In this document: in pieces, positions 51,482 to 61,376 of the stretch
Layout of the letters: each line of letters begins with the position of its first letter
Position numbering within the stretch: position 1 is the first letter of the stretch
Assembly (NCBI GenBank): GCA_965232255.1
Contig: OZ246962.1
Span: 1,550,001-1,614,000 of the forward strand
DNA from: Endozoicomonas sp965232255
GTDB lineage: Bacteria; Pseudomonadota; Gammaproteobacteria; Pseudomonadales; Endozoicomonadaceae
DNA: 64,000 nucleotides
Reading direction: 5' to 3'
Position numbers and translations under genes: made by a program
The notes under the pieces: model-generated
Database searches by the model: none
What the model was told of the DNA's origin: nothing
The model's input: the letters and a program-made list of their open reading frames with translations, nothing else

Positions 51482-54034
51482 TTATAGCGTACGCTGGACT
51501 TCGATGGTCTTGTAAACCTCAATCTTATCGCCAGGCTTGACGTCGTTGTAACTCTTGACGGCGATGCCACATTCCATACCGTTACGAACTTCGTTCACGT
51601 CATCCTTGTAGCGGCGCAGGGATTCCAGCTCGCCCTCGTAGATCACCACGTTGTCGCGCAAGACACGAATGCGGTCGTTGCGGTACACAGTACCTTCAAT
51701 AACCATACAGCCGGCCACAGCACCGAACTTCGGTGAGCGGAATACTTCGCGCACTTCGGCCACACCAACGATCTGTTCGCGAGTGTCGGAGCCCAGCATG
51801 CCAGTAAGCGCTTTTTTCACATCGTCGATGATGTCGTAAATAACGCTGTAGTAACGCAGATCAAGCTCTTCCGTCTCAATGACTTTACGGGCTGTGGCAT
51901 CGGCACGAACGTTAAAGCCAATGATAACGGCATCAGAAGCCAGGGCCAGGTTGGCGTCGGTTTCGGTAATACCGCCCACACCGCCGGAAATGACCTTCAC
52001 TTCGACTTCGTCGTTACCCTGTTCTTCCAAAGATGCCGTCAGGGCCTCAAGGGAACCACGAACATCCGCCTTGAGCACGATGTTGAGGGTCTTCTTCTCT
52101 TCAGTGCCCATTCGGGAGAACATGTTTTCCAGCTTGGACGCCTGTTGACGAGCCAGTTTTACCTCGCGGAACTTGCCTTGACGGAACAGGGCGATTTCCC
52201 GGGCCTTACGTTCGTCACGCACCACCAGCATTTCGTCACCGGCATCCGGCGTACCGTCCAGACCGAGAATTTCCACCGGAATGGATGGACCGGCTTCCTT
52301 GATGGGCTGGCCGTCTTCGTCCAGCATGGCACGCACACGGCCATACTGTTGACCAACCAGAATATTGTCACCCTGCTTGAGTCGACCAGCCTGTACCAGC
52401 ACGGTGGCTACCGGACCACGGCCCTTGTCCAGCCGGGATTCCACCACCACGCCACGGGCTGGCCCTTCGTCGGGCGCAGTCAGCTCCAGTACTTCAGCTT
52501 GCAGGATCACCGCTTCCAGCAGCTCTTCCACACCCTGACCGGTCAGTGCTGAGACTGGGATGAACTGGGTGTCGCCACCCCATTCCTCAGGAATAACGTC
52601 ACGGGCAGAGAGTTCATTCTTGACGCGATCCGGATCCGCTTCGGGCTTATCCATCTTGTTGACTGCCACCACGATGGGTACGCCAGCTGCCTTGGCATGC
52701 TGAACCGCTTCTTCGGTCTGTGGCATTACGCCGTCGTCGGCCGCCACCACCAGGATAACGATGTCCGTCGCCTTGGCACCACGGGCACGCATGGCAGTAA
52801 AGGCCGCGTGTCCGGGCGTATCCAGAAAGGAGACCATACCACGGTCGGTTTCCACATGGTAAGCACCAATGTGCTGAGTAATACCACCGGCTTCACCGGC
52901 TTGCACGCGGCTCTTGCGAATGTAGTCCAGTAGCGACGTCTTACCGTGGTCAACGTGACCCATTACCGTAACGACGGGTGCCCGGGGCTTAGCCTCATAG
53001 ACGACATCTTCAAGCTGATCGTCCACCAGGGTGTCTTCAATGGCATCGGCTTTGGTTAGCTTGTATTTGTGCCCCATCTCCTCAACCACGATACTGGCAG
53101 TATCCTGATCGATGACCTGGTTGATGGTGACCATGGAGCCCATTTTGAACATGGCCTTGATCACATCAGCAGCCTTGACGGCCATTTTATTGGCCAACTC
53201 TGCCACAGTGATGGTCTCTGGAATGGAGACTTCACGAACGACAGGTGCCGTTGGCTTGGTAAAGCCATGGGCCATGGAGTCCGGTGCCATGGTGCGCGCA
53301 AACTTGCGGCTGCCTCCACGACGGTCGTCGCGTTCGCGCTCACCGCCACGGCCGCGACTACGGCGGGGCAGCTCGTCACTGTCACTGCGCCGGTCTTTAC
53401 CTTTGGCACCGCGCTTGTTGCGCGACTTGCGATCGTCCGCTGGCGGCGGTGGTGCATCGCCGTAAGATGGCTCAACCACCGGGGCCGCTGGCCGTGGGGT
53501 ACGCTCACCGGAACGGTTGCCACGGTCGTTACTGCGCTCACCGCTGCGGTTGCCGCGCTCATCGCTGCGTGCACCGCGCTCTTCTTTCTGGCCACGTTCA
53601 TCACGACGCGGACCGCGGTCGTCTTTGCGCGGACTCCGCTCGTCGCGACGCTGGCCGCGCTCTTCGGGTTTTTTCTCCGCGCGGGCAGCGGTATTCTCTG
53701 CCGCTGCCGGGGTTTCTTCAGTGGTTTCGCGCTTGACGTAGGTGCGTTTTTTGCGCACTTCAACGTTAACGACTTTGTTTTTGCCCGAACTGCCGCCGGC
53801 AACTTTCATGCGGCTGACGGTTTTGCGCTTGAGCGTAATCCGGGTCGGTTCAGAACCGGTACCGGCATCACCATGAGCGCGCTTCAGGTGGGCCAGCAGT
53901 TGCTGTTTTTCGGCATCGGACACAGACTCTTTGGCGCTGCTTTTCGTCAGACCAGCGTCTTTCATCTGCTGCAACAACCGCTCCACTGGAGCGCCGACCA
54001 CTGCTGCGAGTTGCTCTACGGTTACATCTGCCAT
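51482..54034 (-). CDS. infB: Translation initiation factor IF-2
   Basis: 850 residues. The N-terminal IF2_N domain (VTVEQLAAVVGAPVERLLQQ) precedes a long, charged Arg/Asp/Gly linker of RRDERSPRKDDRG type to about residue 250, then a second IF2_N domain. The G domain starts near 358: GHVDHGKTS, DTPGHAAF and NKMDKPEADPDR. Domains II-IV follow. It brings initiator tRNA to the 30S subunit. Downstream internal starts, as for IF2-beta in E. coli, cannot be judged here. Confidence 0.96.
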   Translation of the reverse strand: MADVTVEQLAAVVGAPVERLLQQMKDAGLTKSSAKESVSDAEKQQLLAHLKRAHGDAGTGSEPTRITLKRKTVSRMKVAGGSSGKNKVVNVEVRKKRTYVKRETTEETPAAAENTAARAEKKPEERGQRRDERSPRKDDRGPRRDERGQKEERGARSDERGNRSGERSNDRGNRSGERTPRPAAPVVEPSYGDAPPPPADDRKSRNKRGAKGKDRRSDSDELPRRSRGRGGERERDDRRGGSRKFARTMAPDSMAHGFTKPTAPVVREVSIPETITVAELANKMAVKAADVIKAMFKMGSMVTINQVIDQDTASIVVEEMGHKYKLTKADAIEDTLVDDQLEDVVYEAKPRAPVVTVMGHVDHGKTSLLDYIRKSRVQAGEAGGITQHIGAYHVETDRGMVSFLDTPGHAAFTAMRARGAKATDIVILVVAADDGVMPQTEEAVQHAKAAGVPIVVAVNKMDKPEADPDRVKNELSARDVIPEEWGGDTQFIPVSALTGQGVEELLEAVILQAEVLELTAPDEGPARGVVVESRLDKGRGPVATVLVQAGRLKQGDNILVGQQYGRVRAMLDEDGQPIKEAGPSIPVEILGLDGTPDAGDEMLVVRDERKAREIALFRQGKFREVKLARQQASKLENMFSRMGTEEKKTLNIVLKADVRGSLEALTASLEEQGNDEVEVKVISGGVGGITETDANLALASDAVIIGFNVRADATARKVIETEELDLRYYSVIYDIIDDVKKALTGMLGSDTREQIVGVAEVREVFRSPKFGAVAGCMVIEGTVYRNDRIRVLRDNVVIYEGELESLRRYKDDVNEVRNGMECGIAVKSYNDVKPGDKIEVYKTIEVQRTL

Positions 54035-54060
54035 TCACACTTCTCCTCTCAGTGGCCCGC

Positions 54061-55554
54061 TCAGTTACCCGCTTCTTCAAACCACGGTTTTCGCGCCGTC
54101 ATGATCAGCTCACCAGCGCGATCTTCGTTCATGCCTTCAATGTCCAGAAGGTCGTCGATCGACTGCTCAGCCAGATCTTCCATCGTAATCACACCGCGAC
54201 TGGCCAGCTCATAGGCCAGATGCTGATCCATGCCTTCCATGTTCAGAAGGTCATCAGCAGGCTGGGTTCCATCGAGCTTCTCTTCCTGGGCAATGGCCTG
54301 CGTCAGTAACTGGTCCTTGGCCCTTGAGCGTAACTGTTCAACAATATCTTCATCAAAGCCTTCAATGGCCAACATCTCTTCCAACGGAACGTAAGCGATC
54401 TCTTCCATGGAGCTGAAGCCTTCGGCTACCAGCAATTCGGCCAATTCGTCGTCCACGCCGAGCCGGTCGCGGAAGGTCTGGACCACCCGACCGGCTTCCT
54501 GTTCCTGTTTGGCGACCGCGTCCTGCTCAGTCATGACATTCAGCGTCCAGCCGGTCAGTTCACTGGCCAGGCGAACGTTCTGACCACCACGGCCAATGGC
54601 CTGGGCCAGGTTGTCTTCGCTGACAGCAATATCCATGGTGCCTTTGTCTTCATCCACCACGATGGAGGCCACTTCGGCCGGCTGCATGGCGTTGATGACG
54701 TACTGCACTGGGTTGTCGTCGTAAAGCACAATATCAACCCGCTCATTGCCCAGCTCGCCGGATACCGCCTGTACCCGTGCACCGCGCATACCGACGCAGG
54801 CACCCACCGGGTCAATACGGCCGTCGTTGGTCTTCACAGAAATCTTGGCGCGTGAGCCGGGGTCACGGGCCGCGCCTTTGATCTCGATAACTTCTTCGGA
54901 AATCTCCGGCACTTCAATGCGGAACAACTCCACCAACATGGCTGGCGCGGTGCGCGATAGCATCAGTTGTGGGCCACGGCCTTCAGTGGCCACTTCGTAC
55001 AGCAGGGCGCGTACATGGGCACCCATGCGGAAATTTTCCCGTGGCAGCGTCTGGTCTTTTTTCAACACTGCCTCGGCATTGTTGCCCAGGTCAACAATGA
55101 CACTGTCCCGGGTGGTCTTTTTCACCGTACCGGAGATCAGGCTGCCCATTTTGTCCCGGTACTGGTCGACCATCTGCAGGCGCTCGGCTTCGCGCACTTT
55201 TTGCACGATGACCTGCTTGGCAGTCTGGGCAGCAATACGCCCGAATGCCTCTGACTCGATGGGTTCTTCCCAGACGTCGCCAATCTCCAGTGATTCGTCC
55301 TGTTCCTTGCCTTCATCCAGAGTCAGATGCATGCCGGGAAATTCAAAATCCTCGTCTTTGACCACGGTCCAACGACGGAAGGTATCGTACTCCCCGTTCG
55401 ACCGGTTGATCGCTACCCGGATATCCACTTCGGTTTCGTACCGCTTTTTGGTCGCTGTCGCCAGAGCGGTTTCCAACGCCTCAAAGATAACTCCGGGCGG
55501 TACTCCCTTCTCATTGGATACGGACTCTACGACCAACAGAATCTCTTTACTCAT
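54061..55554 (-). CDS. nusA: Transcription termination/antitermination factor NusA
   Basis: 497 residues, the gammaproteobacterial length. MSKEILLVVESVSNEKGVP begins the N-terminal RNAP-binding domain. S1 (ISGTVKKTTRDSVIVDLG), two KH domains (GMRGARVQAVSGELGNERVD and AIGRGGQNVRLASELTGW) and two acidic C-terminal repeats (LLVAEGFSSMEEIAYVPLEE and ELASRGVITMEDLAEQSID) follow. It modulates pausing and termination. It lies 26 bases before infB. Confidence 0.97.
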   Translation of the reverse strand: MSKEILLVVESVSNEKGVPPGVIFEALETALATATKKRYETEVDIRVAINRSNGEYDTFRRWTVVKDEDFEFPGMHLTLDEGKEQDESLEIGDVWEEPIESEAFGRIAAQTAKQVIVQKVREAERLQMVDQYRDKMGSLISGTVKKTTRDSVIVDLGNNAEAVLKKDQTLPRENFRMGAHVRALLYEVATEGRGPQLMLSRTAPAMLVELFRIEVPEISEEVIEIKGAARDPGSRAKISVKTNDGRIDPVGACVGMRGARVQAVSGELGNERVDIVLYDDNPVQYVINAMQPAEVASIVVDEDKGTMDIAVSEDNLAQAIGRGGQNVRLASELTGWTLNVMTEQDAVAKQEQEAGRVVQTFRDRLGVDDELAELLVAEGFSSMEEIAYVPLEEMLAIEGFDEDIVEQLRSRAKDQLLTQAIAQEEKLDGTQPADDLLNMEGMDQHLAYELASRGVITMEDLAEQSIDDLLDIEGMNEDRAGELIMTARKPWFEEAGN

Positions 55555-55644
55555 GCTCTGCCTCGCCTATGCTGAACCAGTCCATGCCTATGCCAACACA
55601 TCCCTGGCCGCCAAACCGGTATAACCGCCCGACCAGAACGTAAT

Positions 55645-56109
55645 TCAGTCGAACTGTGGTATCACCTGTGCCTTTTCGATGCTCTCGATGGGCAACAGAA
55701 GCTCGTGGCCATCGGCCTCTATAACGACATCCTGATCTTCAACTCCCTTGATGATGCCCCGGTACTTCCGGCGCCCTTCGAAAGGCACTCGCAGTCGGAC
55801 ATTGGCTGTATGGCCAGCCATAATCTCGTACTGCTCAAGCCGGAACAGCGGCCTGTCCAACCCCGGTGATGACACCTCAAGGGTGTACTCCCCGGCGATC
55901 GGATCCTCTACGTCCATGACCGCACTGATCTGACGACTGACTTTCTCGCAGTCTTCAAGGGTGACGCCATCTTCTGAGTCGATGTCGATATAGACCCGCA
56001 GCAGCGAATTTCGCCCGCGGGAAAGAAACTCAATACCCCAGAGGCGGTAATCAAGCGATTCAACAATCGGCTCGATAAGTGCCTCCAGCTGCGACTGCTT
56101 ACCTGCCAC
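55645..56109 (-). CDS. rimP: Ribosome maturation factor RimP
   Basis: 154 residues. LIEPIVESLDYRLWGIEFLS, then LLRVYIDIDSEDGVTLEDCE, then YTLEVSSPGLDRPLF is the RimP signature set. It assists 30S assembly. It heads the protein-coding part of the operon, 91 bases before nusA, and follows the initiator tRNA gene and its terminator. Confidence 0.95.
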   Translation of the reverse strand: MAGKQSQLEALIEPIVESLDYRLWGIEFLSRGRNSLLRVYIDIDSEDGVTLEDCEKVSRQISAVMDVEDPIAGEYTLEVSSPGLDRPLFRLEQYEIMAGHTANVRLRVPFEGRRKYRGIIKGVEDQDVVIEADGHELLLPIESIEKAQVIPQFD

Positions 56110-56220
56110 GACTGAATACCTGTGAAAAACACCGTGAAAACAAAAAAAGGGCTATTAAAGCCCCGTGTGTTTGTACCCTGGACTAAACGACCACGGCACA
56201 TCAATTACTCGCCACCTAAC

Positions 56221-56243
56221 AAAAAACCCCGCTGTGGGGGTTT
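56221..56243 (-). terminator. Terminator after the initiator tRNA gene
   Basis: On the minus strand GAAACCCCC and GGGGTTTTTT form a stem with a short loop and U-run, 10 bases beyond the tRNA. Part of the transcript may read through into rimP, as in the E. coli metY operon. Confidence 0.75.
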
Positions 56244-56252
56244 CAAGGTGTT

Positions 56253-56329
<77 letters not shown>

Positions 56330-56747
56330 TCAAAGTGCCCGTCAGTATACTGCGGCCAAGGCCAACTGACAACCTCTCCCCGATATCAAATCAACCGGTT
56401 CCTGAAGAATCAAAAACAGTTTACGCTCCAACATGAACAGCCAAAACGATGGTCTGAAAACCGTTGGAAACCGATCAGCCGGACGGCACAGCGGTACTTG
56501 TAGTTAACGATTTGCTGAGTTCAAGGTTTACGCCATCTATGCCATACAAGCTATAAAAACGGTTTCATTATGTACCTTTTTCCAAGACTGTCAATATCCG
56601 CTGTTGATGCGTCAGGGGCTATGTCATCGAGTTGATCCGAGACGCACAGCTTGTGCGACGCAGCGAGAAGGTGAATATCAACCGGTTTGTCAGGGCTGCG
56701 ATAAGGAGCATTCTGATACCTGTTTTTGCCAACTTATCGCAAAAAGA
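56330..56747. other. Intergenic region upstream of the initiator tRNA
   Basis: About 420 bases with no supported gene. It should include the tRNA promoter on the minus strand. A plus-strand frame at 56604-56804 runs antisense into the next gene and shows no domain. Confidence 0.4.
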
Positions 56748-57572
56748 TCAGGCTTTCGGTGCCGGCTGACTTGTGTCAGTACTTTCAAAAATCTTATCCG
56801 CTGACGCGGCAACAAAACCCTGATAGAGCTGGCCGTTGGTCATGGGGTAACGCAAGGCGAATTCGTAGTAACAGCCGGGAATCGTTAACACTCCATCGGC
56901 AAAACTCACTTCGACCTCCCGGGCCACAGTGGCAGACTGCTCCAGCAGTACTGTCGGTGAGCCTTTTACCAGGCCGCCGCTGCGGTTGAGCGTATAGCCA
57001 TTATCCAGCAGCAGTTGGTTCAGGGTGTGGATATCCTGGTGGGAGCGTAAATGGTTAATGGAGACGGTAAAGTGGTTAGGGCGAAAGCCGTGGGCAGCTA
57101 CCCAGGCGGCATATTCGCTCTGTGCGACCAGGGTCTGGTACTGATCGATGCTGATTTGCCAGGGCCTGCCGGAATAGCAGAAGGTCTGCTGGTCAACCAG
57201 GCTCTCAGGCACCTGCGCCATAAGGTTGTGGATAATTTTCTGACAGTTGTCGGGTAATTCCGCCACTTTCAGTTCGCTGATAAACACTTTTGGTAGTGTC
57301 TCGTCCGGATGTTGAAAGTAACGGGCATAGAGTTTTTTGGTTGGAAACTGGTAGTCATCAATGCCTTGATAGCCGGCTGCGAGAAATGGTCTGGCTATTT
57401 TTTCCAGGGCAACTTTGTCCAGATCAAAGGTGCGTAAGGCAATATGATCATTGACTACTGTGCCCTGGTTTTGCCCGGCGAACAGTTGGTAGATCGGTTT
57501 AGCATCTGGCGTCAGTGCCAGGTAATCTTGCCACATGGCATCCAACAGTTGTTGTATGGTCAGTTTCATCAA
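56748..57572 (-). CDS. DUF1338 family protein (2-oxoadipate dioxygenase/decarboxylase-like), short form
   Basis: 274 residues. The fold's metal ligands appear as His43 in NDHIALRTFD, a His in PNHFTVSINHL (near 172), and a Glu in CYYEFALRYP (near 243). The Pseudomonas enzyme HglS of this family turns 2-oxoadipate into 2-hydroxyglutarate in D-lysine breakdown and is about 460 residues; short versions such as this lack the extra domain. The start overlaps the M20 peptidase stop by four bases, and an ArgD/AstC-type aminotransferase is next, which fits amino acid catabolism. Confidence 0.8.
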   Translation of the reverse strand: MMKLTIQQLLDAMWQDYLALTPDAKPIYQLFAGQNQGTVVNDHIALRTFDLDKVALEKIARPFLAAGYQGIDDYQFPTKKLYARYFQHPDETLPKVFISELKVAELPDNCQKIIHNLMAQVPESLVDQQTFCYSGRPWQISIDQYQTLVAQSEYAAWVAAHGFRPNHFTVSINHLRSHQDIHTLNQLLLDNGYTLNRSGGLVKGSPTVLLEQSATVAREVEVSFADGVLTIPGCYYEFALRYPMTNGQLYQGFVAASADKIFESTDTSQPAPKA

Positions 57573-58831
57573 GATTCTCCATGTAGCCAGTCAAAGCGCT
57601 CGCCGTGGGCACTGGCGTGGGCAAAAGTCAATAATATAGCCGCACTCAGTTTTGCCCGTGGTACAAGACTTCTGACGTTTAAGTACTCCTGCTCACTGTG
57701 GATGGCACCCCCTTGCACGCCCAGGGTATCGATATTGGGAATACCGGCTGAAGCTAGGTTATTGCCATCACAACAGCCGCCGGTAGGCTTGACCTCCAGG
57801 GGCAGCCCTAGCGCATGGCCGATGTTGCTGGCCATGGACAACAGTTGTTGGTTGGCTGGGCTGAGCACCTTGGGCTGACGGGTAAAGCCACCATGCAGCT
57901 CCAGCCGGATGCCAGCGCGCTGATTATTAATGGTGGCAATAATGTTGTTCAGCTGCGTCAGGCACCACGGCTGGTCATCCGGATGTTCAAGACGAACATT
58001 GAACTTATGCACACAGCGTTCGGGCACGATGTTGGTAGGGCCGCCACCATGGATATAGCCGGGGTTAAAGGTAATGCCGGGACGCTGACCGTTAAGATCA
58101 TCCATTGCCGCGACAAAATCGCACAGTGCCCGGATGGCATTGCGACCAAGGTGGTGCTCGCGTCCAGCGTGGGCTGCCTTGCCATGGCTGACCACGGTGA
58201 AGTTGCCACTGCCTTTGCGTTGGCCGGCCAGGTTGCCATCGGGAAAGCAGGGCTCAAAAATCATGCCAAAGTGAACTCGTTGGGCAGATTCGGCAATCAG
58301 TGAAGCTGAACCAGGGGAACCTATTTCTTCATCAGGATTAAAGAGAATTTCCCAGCCAATCTGATCGGCCCAAGGGCTTTGCTCAAGTACTTCTATTGCC
58401 TTGAGCATCACCAGAATCCCGCCTTTGAGGTCGGTAACGCCGGGGCCACTGATGGTGTCATCATCAAGCCAGCAAACCTGCTGGAATGGACTATCAATGG
58501 GAAATACGGTGTCCATATGGCCGCACAGAAACACTTGCAGAGGCGCTTGCGGACGCTTGCGCAGACGCAAGGCATCCCCGAGTCGGTGCTGAATCATATC
58601 ACCATTGTCGTTTACTACTGTCCATGGAGCGACGGCAATACGCTCCTGGTCAGCGGCTAAATGGGCAGTCAGCTGTTGCAACTGCGCTAACACTTGGTTG
58701 ATGCCCTGGTAATTAAGGCTGCCAGAATTAATCTCAGCCAGTTCGATGGTTCTGGCCAGCATATCGTCGTGCTGGTCGTTGAGGCGTTCGAGCCAGGGCA
58801 CGATTTCCGGTATCAGGCAATGATTGGCCAT
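57569..58831 (-). CDS. M20 family metallohydrolase (carboxypeptidase G2-like)
   Basis: 420 residues. The metal and catalytic motifs are CGHMDTVFP (His and the general Asp), GPGVTDLKGG (bridging Asp), and NPDEEIGSPGS (catalytic Glu pair). SHGKAAHAGREHHLGRNAI is the dimerisation-domain His loop. Members remove glutamate or acyl groups from N-acylated amino acids or small peptides. The gene lies between an aminotransferase and a DUF1338 gene with overlapping ends, suggesting one catabolic operon. The substrate is unknown. Confidence 0.88.
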   Translation of the reverse strand: MANHCLIPEIVPWLERLNDQHDDMLARTIELAEINSGSLNYQGINQVLAQLQQLTAHLAADQERIAVAPWTVVNDNGDMIQHRLGDALRLRKRPQAPLQVFLCGHMDTVFPIDSPFQQVCWLDDDTISGPGVTDLKGGILVMLKAIEVLEQSPWADQIGWEILFNPDEEIGSPGSASLIAESAQRVHFGMIFEPCFPDGNLAGQRKGSGNFTVVSHGKAAHAGREHHLGRNAIRALCDFVAAMDDLNGQRPGITFNPGYIHGGGPTNIVPERCVHKFNVRLEHPDDQPWCLTQLNNIIATINNQRAGIRLELHGGFTRQPKVLSPANQQLLSMASNIGHALGLPLEVKPTGGCCDGNNLASAGIPNIDTLGVQGGAIHSEQEYLNVRSLVPRAKLSAAILLTFAHASAHGERFDWLHGES

Positions 58832-58862
58832 ACGACAAATCTCTTATTTTTTGTATGCGGGT

Positions 58863-60080
58863 TCAGCCAGCGCTTACCACGTTGGTCACTGCCCTTGCCA
58901 AACGAGCCATACCTTCATCAATGTCTTGGTCGGGAATGATCAGTGAGGGAGTAAAGCGCAACACATTTGGTCCCGCGACCAGTAACATCAGCCCTTCGTC
59001 GGCAGCAGCGGCCAAAAACGCTTTGCCCTGGCCGTGGTATTGCTCGATCAGCTCGGCGCCTATCAACAGGCCTTTCCCCCGTATGTCCTGGAAAATACCG
59101 TGGCGCTGGTTGATGGCTTCGAGGTGTCGACGAAAGCGGTCGTGTTTGGTGCTGACGTTTGCCAGCAGTTGCGGGTCGTTGATGATTCTGAGCACTTCTA
59201 ATGCCACGGTGCAGGCCAGGGGATTGCCGCCGTAAGTAGTGCCGTGGGTGCCAAAGCCAAAGCTCTGGGCTACTTTGCTGGTGGTCAGCATGGCGCCAAT
59301 GGGAAAGCCGCCGCCGAGCGCTTTGGCACTGGCAACAATATCTGGTGTGACGCCGAGTCCCATATAGGCAAACAGCTGACCAGTCCTGCCCATGCCGGAC
59401 TGCACTTCATCGTACACCAGCAAGGCATTGTGTTGATCACACAGTCGACGCACGCCCTGCATAAATTGTTCGTTGGCTGGAATCACACCGCCTTCTCCCT
59501 GAATCGGCTCAACCACCACCGCGCAGGTGCGCTCGGAAATAAGTGCTTCCAGGGCTGGTAGATCATTGTAAGTGGTATGGATGATGCCAGCAGGCACGGG
59601 CTCAAAGCCTTCGCGGTATTTCTGTTGGCCACCGACGGTAACGGTGAACAATGTGCGGCCGTGGAACGCCTGATGGAAAGCAATAATCTCGTGTTTTTCC
59701 GGACCAAAGTTATCGTAAGCATATTTTCTAGCCAGTTTGAACGCCGCCTCATTGGCTTCAGCACCGGAGTTGCAGAAAAATACTTTTTCGGCAAAGGTAT
59801 GCCGGATCAGTTCCTGGGCCAACTCAAGGGCCGGTTCATTGGTGTAGACATTGCTCAGATGCCAGAGTTGCTCGCCCTGCTTCTTTAAAGCCTGCACCAA
59901 TGCCGGGTGGCAATGCCCAAGGGCGTTGACAGCAATCCCACCGGCAAAGTCCAGGTACTCTTTGCCGTCCTGATCCCATACCCGTGACCCCTTGCCTCGC
60001 ACCGGCACCATCGACTGAGGTGCGTAGTTGGGAACCATAACCTGATCGAATGTTGCGCGGTTAACGGTGGACACTGACAT
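58863..60080 (-). CDS. Acetylornithine/succinylornithine-type aminotransferase (ArgD/AstC)
   Basis: 405 residues from the ATG at 60080 (AGG nine bases upstream). The class III fold is clear: YLDFAGGIAVNALGHCHPALV, FCNSGAEANEAAFKLARKYA, AFHGRTLFTVTVGGQ, EPIQGEGGV, VYDEVQSGMGRTG, and the PLP Lys in ASAKALGGGFPIG. It interconverts N-acyl-glutamate semialdehyde and N-acyl-ornithine. ArgD (synthesis) and AstC (arginine breakdown) cannot be told apart by motif; the neighbouring M20 and DUF1338 genes lean to breakdown, but astA, astB, astD and astE are not here. Confidence 0.85.
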   Translation of the reverse strand: MSVSTVNRATFDQVMVPNYAPQSMVPVRGKGSRVWDQDGKEYLDFAGGIAVNALGHCHPALVQALKKQGEQLWHLSNVYTNEPALELAQELIRHTFAEKVFFCNSGAEANEAAFKLARKYAYDNFGPEKHEIIAFHQAFHGRTLFTVTVGGQQKYREGFEPVPAGIIHTTYNDLPALEALISERTCAVVVEPIQGEGGVIPANEQFMQGVRRLCDQHNALLVYDEVQSGMGRTGQLFAYMGLGVTPDIVASAKALGGGFPIGAMLTTSKVAQSFGFGTHGTTYGGNPLACTVALEVLRIINDPQLLANVSTKHDRFRRHLEAINQRHGIFQDIRGKGLLIGAELIEQYHGQGKAFLAAAADEGLMLLVAGPNVLRFTPSLIIPDQDIDEGMARLARAVTNVVSAG

Positions 60081-60260
60081 GGTGTTACCTCGTTGTTGGC
60101 GCACCGGCTACCCGATGCCTGTTTTTTCTACCACTTATATGAGTATTTTTACCGGGGCGTCAAGCGTTATACGCATCCCTCTGGCGGTCGTGATGCCAGA
60201 GGTTTTCTGGACTGTGCAAGTTGGCTACTATCTCTTCTTTACTCCGCTACCAGTACTGAG

Positions 60261-61373
60261 ATGCGAATGACTCCTGAAGCTGCTGATTGTCACTTTATGG
60301 CCAGAGCAATTGAATTAGCTTGCCGGGGTTGGTACACCACCATGCCCAACCCAAGGGTAGGGTGTGTCATTGTCAATAATGGCACCATTGTCGGTGAGGG
60401 CTGGCATGAACGGGCCGGTGAACCTCACGCTGAGGTACATGCCTTGCGCGCGGCTGGCACTCGGGCCAAAGGTGGCACAGCTTATGTCACGCTGGAGCCG
60501 TGCAGTCATTTTGGCCGGACGCCACCTTGCGCCGAAGCGCTGAAAGCGGCTGGCGTTGCCCGGGTTGTAGTGGCCATGGAGGATAACAATCCAGCGGTGT
60601 CGGGGAATGGTCTGGCGATTTTGCGCGCCGCTGACATTGCCATCTCCTGTGGTGTTTTACAGGAGGAGGCGCGCAGTCTGAATGAAGGTTTTTTCAAGCG
60701 CATGGCCACTGGTTTTCCCTTGGTACGGGCCAAGCTGGCCATGAGCCTTGATGGTCGCACAGCTATGGCCAGTGGCGAGTCCCAGTGGATTACCGGGGCG
60801 CCAGCACGCTCGGAAGTGCAGCGACTCAGGGCGCAAAGCTGCGCCATTGTTACTGGGGTTGGTTCGATTCTCAAGGATAACTCATCGCTGACCGTACGTG
60901 AGCCAGGTGTGCCCGGAATTCGCCAACCGCTGCGTGTTGTGCTCGATTCACAGCTGCAAACGCCGGTTAATGCCAAGGTGATATCTGGTCCCGGGAAGTG
61001 CCTGATTGTTACCACGGCGCAGGGGGATGAGACCGGGAAAAAATCACAGCTTGAACAGGTCGGGGCCGAGGTACTGGTGGTCGAGCAGACACCTGGGCAG
61101 CGAGTGAGCCTGAGTGCAGTATTGGCAGAACTTGGGCGCAGGCAGTGTAATGAAGTGCTGCTGGAAACCGGCGCCCAACTTGCCGGTGCCATGATGGCGG
61201 AAAACCTGGTGGATGAATTGATTGTATTTATGGCACCGGTGCTTATGGGGTCGGCGGCCAGACCGCTATTCCACCTGCCACTGCAGAGCATGGCAGAAAA
61301 GCACCAGTTGATGATCAAAGACATTCGGGCCATCGGTGATGATTGGAAAATCACTGCACGGCCACTCAGCTGA
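60261..61373 (+). CDS. ribD: Riboflavin biosynthesis deaminase/reductase RibD
   Basis: 370 residues from the ATG at 60261; an ATG at 60267 is possible. The deaminase half has the zinc site H56-A-E58 with C81 and C90 (PCSHFGRTPPC). The reductase half carries KLAMSLDGRTAMASGESQWI and LLETGAQLAGAMM. It performs the second and third steps of riboflavin synthesis. ribB lies 900 bases downstream on the same strand, with an unrelated gene in between on the other strand. No FMN riboswitch is visible upstream. Confidence 0.94.
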   Translation: MRMTPEAADCHFMARAIELACRGWYTTMPNPRVGCVIVNNGTIVGEGWHERAGEPHAEVHALRAAGTRAKGGTAYVTLEPCSHFGRTPPCAEALKAAGVARVVVAMEDNNPAVSGNGLAILRAADIAISCGVLQEEARSLNEGFFKRMATGFPLVRAKLAMSLDGRTAMASGESQWITGAPARSEVQRLRAQSCAIVTGVGSILKDNSSLTVREPGVPGIRQPLRVVLDSQLQTPVNAKVISGPGKCLIVTTAQGDETGKKSQLEQVGAEVLVVEQTPGQRVSLSAVLAELGRRQCNEVLLETGAQLAGAMMAENLVDELIVFMAPVLMGSAARPLFHLPLQSMAEKHQLMIKDIRAIGDDWKITARPLS

Positions 61374-61376
61374 ACC

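Noticed and set aside
53069..54214. A 381-codon plus-strand frame over infB
   Set aside because: It is the complement of the biased codons of IF-2, including the Arg/Asp-rich linker. infB is certain on the minus strand.
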